Source of the DNA: Acidobacteriota bacterium
GTDB lineage: Bacteria > Acidobacteriota > Terriglobia > Terriglobales > Acidobacteriaceae
DNA: 5,414 nucleotides
Assembly: GCA_021851625.1 (NCBI GenBank)
Contig: JAJZCX010000127.1
Coordinates: 1-5,414, forward strand
Direction: 5' to 3'
Shown here: piece after piece, positions 1 to 5,414 of the stretch
Layout: the number at the start of each line of letters is the position of its first letter
Position numbering within the stretch: position 1 is the first letter of the stretch
Notes under the pieces: generated by a model
Database searches by the model: none
What the model was told of the DNA's origin: nothing
What the model saw: only the letters and a program-made list of their open reading frames with translations
Translations under genes and position numbers: made by a program

Positions 1-477
1 GTAATCGATGCGACCTTGAAGATGTTTGCAGATCGATTGGAAGGCATCCATCTTGTACTGCATTTGGAGCCAAGTCTGCCCCCGGTGATGGCCGATCCTG
101 AGGCGCTCCAACGCGCATTGACGAATCTAATCGATAACGCGGCAGAGGCGATGCGCGCGAGTTTGGTGCGCGTGTTGACGGTGCGCACTGGTTGGAATGA
201 AACGCAGACGATGGCCGAGGTTGTGGTGTCCGACACCGGCCACGGCCTGACGGAAGAGATGCGCGAGCGGCTGTTTTTGCCCTTCTTCTCCACGCGGCGG
301 CGCGGCACCGGCTTGGGGTTGGCGATTGCGGCCAAGATATTGCAAGAGCACCACGGCAGCATTCGCGCGGAGAGCAATCAACCCGCAGGTGCGCGCTTTA
401 TCGTGGAGCTTCCTTTTGCGGAACCAGTCCATGCGGGCGCAATGTTGCAGAGCGAAAACGGAGGAGCGGCGCGGTGA
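1..477 (+). CDS. Sensor histidine kinase, C-terminal catalytic domain (5' partial, NtrY-like)
   Basis: The gene runs in from the left edge; 158 codons are visible, in frame from base 1. This is the HATPase_c domain, which binds ATP and phosphorylates the kinase's own His before transfer to a response regulator. Visible motifs, numbered from the first codon, are the N box LIDNAAEAM with Asn46, the G1 box DTGHG at 78-82, the F box LFLPFF at about 91-96 and the G2 box GTGLGLA at 102-108. All are intact, so the ATPase end should be functional. The sensor, membrane and His-containing DHp parts lie outside the window, so the signal cannot be read. It overlaps the next gene by four bases (GTGA), implying translational coupling with the NtrX-like regulator. 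That partner makes an NtrY-type kinase likely, but the fragment alone does not prove it. The last 20 or so residues after the ELPF strand look like an unstructured tail. Confidence 0.9.
   Translation, partial: VIDATLKMFADRLEGIHLVLHLEPSLPPVMADPEALQRALTNLIDNAAEAMRASLVRVLTVRTGWNETQTMAEVVVSDTGHGLTEEMRERLFLPFFSTRRRGTGLGLAIAAKILQEHHGSIRAESNQPAGARFIVELPFAEPVHAGAMLQSENGGAAR
460..466 (+). promoter_or_regulatory. Ribosome binding site for the response regulator
   Basis: GGAGGAG lies 7 bases before a GTG codon at 474. It sits inside the 3' end of the kinase gene and fixes the GTG as the start, with the kinase stop TGA overlapping it. The first residues after it (NHILVVDDE) are exactly where a receiver domain begins. 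Confidence 0.8.
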
Positions 478-1829
478 ATCACATTCTGGTTGTGGATGAC
501 GAGGCGGACATTCGCGCCACGCTGCAAGCGATTCTGGCCGAGGAGGGCTACGCCGTCACTACGGCTTCGACGGCTGCGGAGGCCGTAGCGTTGGTGCGCG
601 ATGTGATCTATGACGCGGTGCTGCTCGACATCTGGCTGCCGGATCGTGACGGATTGGAGGCGCTCGAAGAGATTCGCAAGGCCGACCCCGCAGCCGGGCC
701 AGAGGTGGTTGTCATATCGGGGCATGCTTCGATCGAAACCGCCGTGCGTGCCACCAAGCTGGGTGCGTTTGATTTTCTAGAGAAGCCACTGACGCTGGAG
801 CGCACGCTGATCGTGGTGAAGAACGCAATCGAGACGCGGCGGCTGCGTCTGGAGAATCATGAGTTTCAGCGGCAGGTCTTCGCGCGCGGCACAGTCACCG
901 GCGAAAGCGTGCCGGTCAAAGCCCTGCGCCAGCAGATTCGCCTGATGGCTCCGACGAATGGCCGCGTGCTGATCTATGGTGAATCGGGCACGGGCAAGGA
1001 GTTGATCGCGCGCACCATTCACAGCGAGAGTCTGCGCAAGGATCACGTCTTTGTGGAGTTGAACTGCGCCGCGATTCCTGAGGATTTTATTGAGGCGGAA
1101 TTGTTCGGTTCCCGCCGCGGCTCGGCGCAGGGAGACAAGCGCGGCACCTTTGAACGCGCGCACGGCGGCACGCTGTTTCTGGATGAAGTGGGCGACATGA
1201 GCCTGAAGACGCAGGCCAAGGTGCTGCGCGCGCTCGACGAGCAGGAGTTTACCCCGGTAGGTGCGGCGCATCCGGTACGCGTGGATGTGCGTGTGATTGC
1301 CGCGACCAACAAAAACTTGGAAGAAGAGATCGCCAAGGGGAACTTTCGCGAGGATTTTTTCTATCGGCTGAACGTCATTCCTTTTTCCGTGCCGCCGCTG
1401 CGCGAGCGCAAGGAAGACATTCCCCTGTTGGCGCGCGAGATGATACGCGAGTTTGGCCGACAATATGGGCGGCAGCGTGTGGAGATCAGCGACGAAGCAC
1501 TGAGCGCGTTGCAGCAGTACCATTGGCCGGGAAACGTGCGCGAGCTGAAGAACATTGTGGAGCGAATGCTGATTTTGAATCCGCAGGTCACGCGGTTGGA
1601 GCGCAAACACTTGCCGGTGCTGGTGTATCGCAGCACGGGCGCGCGCGGTGCGGAGTTTCCCTCGCTGCAATCGGCGCGCGAGGCCTACGAGCGCGACTAC
1701 ATTTTGCGCAAGCTCGACGAGTGTCACGGCAACGTGAGCCGCGCCGCGGAGGTGCTGGGGTTGGAGCGCAGCCACCTCTACCGCAAGATGAAGGCGCTTG
1801 GCATCACTGCGCGCGATGCGCAGGCATAG
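474..1829 (+). CDS. ntrX: NtrC-family response regulator, NtrX-like, lacking the GAFTGA loop
   Basis: A complete 451-residue transcriptional regulator with three domains. The receiver (about 1-120) has acidic Asp8/Asp9, phospho-acceptor Asp52 in LLDIWLP, and Lys104. The phrases DIWL and ISGHASIETAV are typical of NtrX. The AAA+ domain (about 140-365) has Walker A GESGTGKE at 169-176, Walker B LFLDE at 234-238, sensor I Asn279, arginine-finger candidates Arg292 and Arg298 in FREDFFYRL, and sensor II WPGNVREL at 351-358. The Fis-type helix-turn-helix (about 403-444) ends in SHLYRKMKALGI. The oddity is the segment after ELFG (209-212): it reads SRRGSAQGDKRG where classical members have the GAFTGA sigma-54 loop. 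Alphaproteobacterial NtrX proteins, as I recall them, are also divergent here, which supports the NtrX call. The protein therefore probably binds DNA and is controlled by phosphorylation, but activates or represses without the usual sigma-54 remodelling. The cognate kinase overlaps it upstream. Targets cannot be read; a nitrogen role is only the family name. Confidence 0.88.
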   Translation: MNHILVVDDEADIRATLQAILAEEGYAVTTASTAAEAVALVRDVIYDAVLLDIWLPDRDGLEALEEIRKADPAAGPEVVVISGHASIETAVRATKLGAFDFLEKPLTLERTLIVVKNAIETRRLRLENHEFQRQVFARGTVTGESVPVKALRQQIRLMAPTNGRVLIYGESGTGKELIARTIHSESLRKDHVFVELNCAAIPEDFIEAELFGSRRGSAQGDKRGTFERAHGGTLFLDEVGDMSLKTQAKVLRALDEQEFTPVGAAHPVRVDVRVIAATNKNLEEEIAKGNFREDFFYRLNVIPFSVPPLRERKEDIPLLAREMIREFGRQYGRQRVEISDEALSALQQYHWPGNVRELKNIVERMLILNPQVTRLERKHLPVLVYRSTGARGAEFPSLQSAREAYERDYILRKLDECHGNVSRAAEVLGLERSHLYRKMKALGITARDAQA

Positions 1830-1833
1830 GCAG

Positions 1834-1865
1834 CGCCTCCTGTATCTGATTTGCATACAGAGGCG
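1834..1865. terminator. Hairpin in the convergent gap, possible bidirectional 3' end
   Basis: The arms CGCCTC-C-TGTAT and ATACAGAGGCG form 11 base pairs with one bulged C and a 9-base loop. The hairpin begins 4 bases after the regulator's stop codon, in the 111-base gap between two converging genes, the expected place for a shared transcript end. Neither strand has a T-run after it, so a standard intrinsic terminator is not shown. It may instead protect 3' ends or work with Rho. The rest of the gap (1866-1940) holds no gene, only a short CTCGCGCGAG palindrome and a GGGATG/CATCCC repeat next to the opposite gene's stop. Confidence 0.4.
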
Positions 1866-1940
1866 TGATCCGGCACTCGCGCGAGCGGTTGCCCTAGCGC
1901 TTTGGGACTTCGCCCGATTGCACAGGGATGGGATCGGGGA

Positions 1941-3194
1941 TCATCCCTCGAAAAACCAACACATATTGATCCTGCCGAACGGGTAGTAAAAAAGAACAGG
2001 TGTTATATACGGCGGACCATTGTTTGGCTGCGTTGTGGCACGGGGAAGAGTGTCTCCTTGCACGCGCATGCCGACGATCAGGAATCCAGAGGTGACATTG
2101 CCACCAAAGGCGCTGATGAAGTACCCCTCCTGTGCAAGATTGGTTGCGGTGGAGCAGATTTGATCCCCTGACACCAGAGCAGTCTTGGCTTCGTAGATTG
2201 TTGTCGTATCCCCCGTCCATCCATAGGAGATCAACACGGCATTACCGTTGGGATCAAAAGAGGTCGCGGTAACAATCCGGCTCTCGGCTCCATCTGCGGC
2301 AACGGTAGCTTGGATCTGTGCCGTCGGTACGGTTTCCAATTTGTATTCTAAACTGCCGGAGAGCGGCTGCTCAGTTTGCACCCAGGCAAGACCATACACA
2401 TTATGGTCGCCGGGACCAAATACGCTGTTCGCCGCATCGATGTCCAGAGACGAAAATACGATGTTTGGCTGGGCATCGGTGGCTAGATCGGATTGAAGAT
2501 ATGGGTAATTGCCGGCTTTATACATCATGTTGAATCCGGTAAGCGACTGAGGGAGGGGATAGATGACCGAACCCCATGCACACGTAGTCGGAGAACAATT
2601 TTCCAGTATTTGACCACTGATTTCCAAGGGAGATCCTAGTGCATTGTCTGGGTTTTCAGAAATAATATCCCCGCCAAAATCGATTGCGGATTCGCCGTTA
2701 TAACTGAGAAACTGCAATCCCACTTGTACGAACCCGGGTAGATCCACTTGAGAAAAGAGCAGGTAGCGAATGTCTCCCGCCTTGGGAGACCGCGGTCCCA
2801 GAGTCAGGGATACTGATTGGCTGGTTATGGTTCCCGTGGAATTCGTAATGAGAACCTGGTACTTGCCCGCAAATGTATTGGTACCAGTCGCTGTTGGGAC
2901 AGGATGCGTGGTATAGGTTGCCTCGGTTGCCCCATCGATGTTCACACCATTTTTTTGCCATTGGTACGTGAGTGGTTCATCCGCGCTGACGGCAGCAACT
3001 TGAAATGTCGCCGTGGCTCCGGGGGGTTCGCTTTGACTGATCGGCTGTAGAGAAATCGTAATGGGAATCATGGGCGGATTGATTTTTGGAGGAGGACTGA
3101 CAGGCTGCGCTGGGCTGCCTCCACAGCCGATGGTGCAGTTTGCCATGAAATAGAAATAGGAGAATGTTGTCAGAATAAAACCAACTCGCTTCAT
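1941..3194 (-). CDS. Putative lipoprotein with an Ig-like domain, function unknown
   Basis: A 417-residue exported protein. I chose the ATG at 3194 because AGGTGG lies 4 bases upstream and a basic-hydrophobic signal sequence (MKRVGFILTT...) starts there. A GTG six codons earlier is in frame but weaker. Residues 1-23 form the signal; TIGC ending at Cys24 is a likely but imperfect lipobox, followed by Gly-Gly-Ser and a Pro-rich linker to about residue 43. Such proteins are lipid-anchored after signal peptidase II cleavage. Residues about 46-132 look like a bacterial Ig-like domain: QWQKNG around Trp79, then GKYQV..TNSTG and a closing SVSLTL strand. The remaining 285 residues match no family I recognise. 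They are beta-rich in appearance, with a close Cys200/Cys205 pair, and end in an aromatic tail FYYPFG...CWFFEG. The gene is downstream of the frameshifted secreted-protein gene on the same strand, 105 bases apart, so co-transcription is likely. An adhesion or binding role would be a guess. Confidence 0.8.
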   Translation of the reverse strand: MKRVGFILTTFSYFYFMANCTIGCGGSPAQPVSPPPKINPPMIPITISLQPISQSEPPGATATFQVAAVSADEPLTYQWQKNGVNIDGATEATYTTHPVPTATGTNTFAGKYQVLITNSTGTITSQSVSLTLGPRSPKAGDIRYLLFSQVDLPGFVQVGLQFLSYNGESAIDFGGDIISENPDNALGSPLEISGQILENCSPTTCAWGSVIYPLPQSLTGFNMMYKAGNYPYLQSDLATDAQPNIVFSSLDIDAANSVFGPGDHNVYGLAWVQTEQPLSGSLEYKLETVPTAQIQATVAADGAESRIVTATSFDPNGNAVLISYGWTGDTTTIYEAKTALVSGDQICSTATNLAQEGYFISAFGGNVTSGFLIVGMRVQGDTLPRATTQPNNGPPYITPVLFYYPFGRINMCWFFEG

Positions 3195-3198
3195 TTTT

Positions 3199-3204
3199 CC
3201 ACCT
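3199..3204 (-). promoter_or_regulatory. Ribosome binding site for the Ig-like lipoprotein
   Basis: On the - strand AGGTGG lies 4 bases before the ATG at 3194. This decides the start in favour of that ATG over the in-frame GTG at 3212, and puts the basic residues Lys2/Arg3 at the head of the signal peptide. Confidence 0.6.
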
Positions 3205-3246
3205 GCGATCACATTGCATACTCGTGCGAAGATTGGGGCTGCCCTG

Positions 3247-3285
3247 TTTTGCGGCCAACCGAAAACGGCAGGGTTGACCGCAAAA
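3247..3285. repeat. 14-bp inverted repeat between the two secreted-protein genes
   Basis: TTTTGCGGCCAACC (3247-3260) and GGTTGACCGCAAAA (3272-3285) are complementary except for one position. That position is G-U in the RNA read from the - strand and A/C mismatched in RNA from the + strand. The loop is 11 bases. It lies in the 105-base gap, about 50-90 bases before the lipoprotein start. No T-run follows it, so an intrinsic terminator is unlikely. An mRNA processing or stability hairpin, or a protein-binding operator, would fit. The wobble favours a structure acting in the - strand transcript, that is, the two-gene message. Confidence 0.6.
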
Positions 3286-3299
3286 ATCCAGCGGGCGGG

Positions 3300-4942
3300 T
3301 TATGGACAACTATTGTCCGCACCTGCGAAGACAAACGTATGAAAAATGGTGTCTTCATAAACATAAACAGTTTCCCCGCATCCAACGGTGCTGGAGCAGA
3401 GGTCGACGGAAAGATTGACGCCGGATCCATTCGACGTTCCCGTGCTTTGCTGCTGAGTCCAAGTGAAGGTATCGGATACGGAAAGCTTGAATCCGCCAAG
3501 CTTGGAGTGGCCACCGACGCTGACGCCGGCGGACTCCGATTGTTGCGTTCCTTGCGTGATGGTGGATCCGCGATTCTCACCCTGCTGGAACAAGTTATGG
3601 ATAAGGTCACCGCCGGGAGTATCTGGCCCGGAGAGGGTTTCAAATTCTTGTATGGAAGGGTTGTCGGGATCGGGAACGGGTACGTAACGGCAATTGAACC
3701 CTGAAGGCAGGCCGGGAAGCTCTCCGCAGACAGACGAATCGTCATTATTCGCGTTGAGGGGATTCTGGATCCCGCTGTAGTAGACCAAGGGGTCTTGAGC
3801 CAGAATTGGAGCAAAGTCGCTGGGAGTGCATCCGCATTGATCGGCAAGCGTACACTGGCCTGCTTCGTACTCCTGTACATTGAGATTTTTGCAGATCGAG
3901 GCAAGTCCGGGACCATACTGCGGACTACTCAGGGTGCCCCCAACCGCTTGGGGGATCAGCCACTGGGAGGGCACAAGGGTGTGTCCCTGCGCATTGGCCT
4001 CCATGGCCTGTGCCGCAACTTCAATCAAACTCGGTTGTGCCGCTGTTCCGTCTGCCGCAGGTTGGACTCCCATGCTGTAAAACTTAGGCGTATTGGGAGG
4101 GCCACTGACGGAAACAACCGGGTTCATCCATATCACGAAGAGGTCCTGTCCGTGGTCAATTGCGTTGGAACTGGAACTGCCGGGGGAAGAGTTTCCCAGC
4201 CCCGTTGCGTTCGTAAAACTGGTAACGGATTCCGTACTGTTCGACCACGTGTGGGAGTATCCCCCAGTTTCACTGACGCTCATCCCAAAGAATCCGAAAA
4301 AGCTGAAGCCTTCGGTGAAGGTAAGCGAGGTTGCATTCTGAATGCTGTTGCCGATGGTCGTAGTGGAGGCGTTCGACGTGCTGTCTGAGTATCCATTGTT
4401 GCTGAGATTCCCCGGAGCATTGTAGAGAATGGAGACGACCTGATACGCGGGATTGAATTGGCTGGTTACGTTGGATAGAACAGACTGCGCGTAACCCCCA
4501 GCCCCGGAGGGTGTGAAGTTGATAGTAAAAGTGTCACCTTGGTTATCAGCGATGGGACCCAAACTGGTTCCCATCGCCCCGCTGGGTGGACAACTGCTCC
4601 CGCCTGGAGAGCTAAAGTAGGTGGCTGACGCATAGAGCGGAACCACATCACTGCCATTATTGGCCGCGATTACGCTGGCATCATTTGTCGTCAGTTGAAA
4701 GTTGGTATCAACCCATTCATGGTAATACGATTGGCCTTCAATGCCGCAGGCCCCGCTGTATTGCGTGTACGTCCAACTCAGCGTCCCGGTTAGCGGACCA
4801 CTGATGCTAGTGCTGTTGGTTTGTGCTGTGGCCATACCCCCCCCAGCAAGCCAAGGGCCAAAGCCGCGAAAAGTGCGATGCGCCTAGGACGAGATTGCGT
4901 TCCCAGGAACCAGGCAGACAACAACAATCGTGTTGCGGGCAT
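3300..4942 (-). CDS. Secreted Ser/Thr-rich protein of unknown function, frameshifted at a G tract
   Basis: The ATG at 4942 has a good ribosome binding site and begins a clear signal sequence, MPATRLLLSAWF...RRIALFAALALGLLGG. At the eight-G tract (4837-4844) the reading frame must shift by -1 (equivalent to one extra G) to enter the 511-codon body, which opens with MATAQTNSTS. Joined, the product is about 547 residues, with likely signal peptidase I cleavage near ATA-Q. Body numbering starts at the internal ATG at 4835. Residues 150-215 and 420-480 are Ser/Thr-rich, with alternating hydrophobic residues and a shared pattern (GMSVSETGGYSHTW versus KLSVSDTFTWT). The region 315-382 holds six of the eleven cysteines (315, 328, 334, 336, 370, 382). 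I recognise no family. The S/T hairpin look recalls aerolysin/ETX-MTX2-type pore-forming proteins, but this is only a resemblance. As written, translation of the body needs frameshifting or restart at 4835, which would lose the signal peptide. It is first in a two-gene unit with the Ig-like lipoprotein. Confidence 0.75.
4837..4844 (-). other. Eight-G homopolymer at the frameshift point
   Basis: Read on the - strand, the signal-peptide frame reaches CTG GGG GGG GTA and then runs out of frame, ending about 15 codons later. The body frame reads GGT ATG GCC ACA. Nine Gs, or six, would join them. The tract also fits the -1 slippery pattern X XXY YYZ (G GGG GGG) in the incoming frame. Sequencing or assembly error, slipped-strand phase variation and programmed frameshifting are all compatible with what is seen. 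Confidence 0.85.
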
Positions 4943-5082
4943 AACGAACTCCTTGCAGGTTGCGTATTCACTACAGCACAACGCGCAGAACCGCCGCAGG
5001 ATGCGTGCCGAGCAAGGATTGAGAGAGAAGGCCCATAGGGCCACGTCGAACAAAAAGCCGTACGGATCGTGCTTTTAGAAAC
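4943..5082 (-). other. 5' leader of the secreted-protein unit, with two small hairpins
   Basis: This is the stretch between the expected transcription start (near 5082) and the ATG at 4942, about 140 bases. Read on the - strand it holds AAAAGC...GCTTTTT (5076 down to 5053; 6-bp stem, 12-base loop, then T-rich), which could act as a weak early attenuator. Further on is GGCCC-TAT-GGGCC (5042 down to 5030), followed by a pyrimidine-rich run. No known riboswitch was recognised. An open frame in phase with the gene extends upstream to 5053 but has no ribosome binding site that I can see. Confidence 0.45.
4949..4954 (-). promoter_or_regulatory. Ribosome binding site for the secreted protein
   Basis: AAGGAG on the - strand, 6 bases before the ATG at 4942. 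It supports the signal peptide as the true N-terminus rather than the internal ATG at 4835, and so supports the frameshift reading. Confidence 0.8.
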
Positions 5083-5088
5083 AGGGAA

Positions 5089-5117
5089 TTTATACGCCTC
5101 TGTGGTACAAGAGTCAA
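5089..5117 (-). promoter_or_regulatory. Sigma-70-type promoter of the two secreted-protein genes
   Basis: On the - strand TTGACT (5117-5112) and TATAAA (5094-5089) are separated by exactly 17 bases. Each matches the consensus at 5 of 6 positions. Transcription should start near 5082 and give a leader of about 140 bases. It is the best promoter in the window and faces the secreted-protein genes. It lies about 150 bases after the end of era, so the unit does not depend on era transcription. Confidence 0.75.
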
Positions 5118-5144
5118 GGGAATCGCCCAATGGGAACCTTATCG

Positions 5145-5167
5145 CCGATGCCACTCTGCGGCATCGG
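5145..5167. repeat. 8-bp inverted repeat upstream of the promoter
   Basis: CCGATGCC (5145-5152) and GGCATCGG (5160-5167) are perfectly complementary around a 7-base loop. It lies about 28 bases upstream of the -35 box and about 100 bases after the era stop. It could be a regulator site for the secreted-protein promoter or a hairpin ending the era transcript. No T-run follows on the - strand, so the terminator reading is weak. Confidence 0.45.
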
Positions 5168-5195
5168 ACGAACGGGCACGCTGGCTTTGTCTGCG

Positions 5196-5210
5196 TGGGG
5201 GCAAACCCCA
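5196..5210. terminator. Short GC hairpin downstream of era
   Basis: TGGGG and CCCCA form a 5-bp stem around a 5-base loop, some 57 bases beyond the era stop on the - strand. It has no T-run, so it is at best a weak or Rho-assisted 3' end. The rest of 5168-5266 shows no gene or other signal that I can support. Confidence 0.25.
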
Positions 5211-5266
5211 GGCTACTTCGATTCCACCGCGCTTCATTGGGACAGACTGGACATGGGATCGGCTCG

Positions 5267-5414
5267 CTATTGCTTTTGAGGGGGGCCGAAATCTTCCAAC
5301 TGCTTTTTCCAGTCGAGCGCGTCCAGGAATGGGCCGGAGCTGCGCCAGTCGGCGGCGACCTTGACGAAGAGTTCTAGAAAGACGCGCGTGCCCAGCAGAC
5401 GCTCAATCTCCACG
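5267..5414 (-). CDS. era: GTPase Era, C-terminal KH-domain end (5' partial)
   Basis: The last 48 residues of a gene entering from the right edge, stop TAG at 5269-5267; no start lies in the window. The visible part, VEIERLLGTRVFLELFVKV followed by DWRSS and then FLDALDW, matches the end of the Era KH domain (pattern IEKLLGT.V.LEL.VKV...WR). Era is an essential GTPase that binds the 3' end of 16S rRNA in 30S subunit maturation. The KH domain, of which this is the tail, contacts the RNA. The C-terminal extension after the conserved WR region (KKQLEDFGPPQKQ) is not diagnostic. The GTPase domain is outside the window, so integrity cannot be judged. The nearest downstream gene on the same strand has its own promoter. 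Confidence 0.85.
   Translation of the reverse strand, partial: VEIERLLGTRVFLELFVKVAADWRSSGPFLDALDWKKQLEDFGPPQKQ

Noticed and set aside
777..1856. A 359-codon open frame on the - strand opposite the response regulator
   Set aside because: It is antisense to a gene whose motifs are all intact. Its protein is Arg/His/Gln-rich with no recognisable domain, as expected from high-GC third positions.
1876..1885. Perfect palindrome CTCGCGCGAG in the convergent gap
   Set aside because: Ten bases of C/G-rich self-complementary sequence is expected by chance in DNA of this composition, and there is no promoter nearby for it to regulate.
3195..3299. A separate promoter for the lipoprotein gene in the 105-base gap
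   Set aside because: A TATGCA-like -10 can be found, but no -35 at proper spacing. Read-through from the upstream promoter is the simpler reading.
3209..3916. A 235-codon - strand frame overlapping the secreted-protein gene
   Set aside because: It is another frame of the same strand, Pro/Ser/Thr-rich with no domain or signal peptide. The 511-codon frame is longer and coherent.
3795..4388. A 197-codon open frame on the + strand
   Set aside because: It lies opposite the secreted-protein body, which has coherent composition and a recognisable signal peptide upstream. The + strand product looks like a random Arg/Gly/Val mix.
3300..4835. Taking the ATG at 4835 as the true start of the secreted protein
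   Set aside because: It has only the G tract directly before it as a possible binding site, and the product would lack a signal peptide. The upstream ATG at 4942 has both.
5069..5377. A 102-codon + strand frame at the right end
   Set aside because: It runs across the promoter and antisense to the Era C-terminus, with no ribosome binding site or domain.

Overview
The window looks like a piece of a chromosome from a GC-rich, Gram-negative-type bacterium. Acidobacteriota (Terriglobia/Koribacter-like) is my best guess. It rests on the style of the NtrX-like regulator, on the exported Ser/Thr/Gly-rich proteins with an Ig-like lipoprotein, and on the form of the Era C-terminus. It is an inference from family resemblance, not a database result.

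Left part (1-1829, + strand): the C-terminal catalytic end of a sensor histidine kinase is followed, with a 4-base GTGA overlap, by a complete 451-residue NtrC-family response regulator. The pair resembles NtrY/NtrX. The regulator keeps its receiver Asp, Walker A and B motifs, arginine fingers and Fis-type helix-turn-helix. It lacks a recognisable GAFTGA loop, the sigma-54 contact, so it probably does not act as a classical sigma-54 activator.

Middle part (1941-4942, - strand, convergent with the regulator): two genes for exported proteins of unknown function, probably co-transcribed. The upstream one encodes about 547 residues, with a good ribosome binding site and a signal peptide. As given, an eight-G tract puts the signal peptide in a different frame from the 511-residue body. 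The cause could be an indel, a phase-variable tract or a slippery site. Its mature part has two Ser/Thr-rich stretches of similar pattern, reminiscent of amphipathic beta-hairpin regions in pore-forming proteins. The downstream gene, 105 bases further on, encodes a 417-residue putative lipoprotein with an N-terminal bacterial Ig-like domain. A 14-bp inverted repeat lies in the gap between them.

Right part (4943-5414): a strong sigma-70-type promoter (TTGACT, 17 bases, TATAAA) and a leader of about 140 bases drive the two-gene unit. Beyond it is the last 48 residues of the GTPase Era, on the - strand and running out of the window. The two secreted-protein genes therefore sit between a conserved two-component locus and a conserved housekeeping gene, which suggests an accessory insertion. 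No tRNA, rRNA, CRISPR array, transposase or attachment site was seen.
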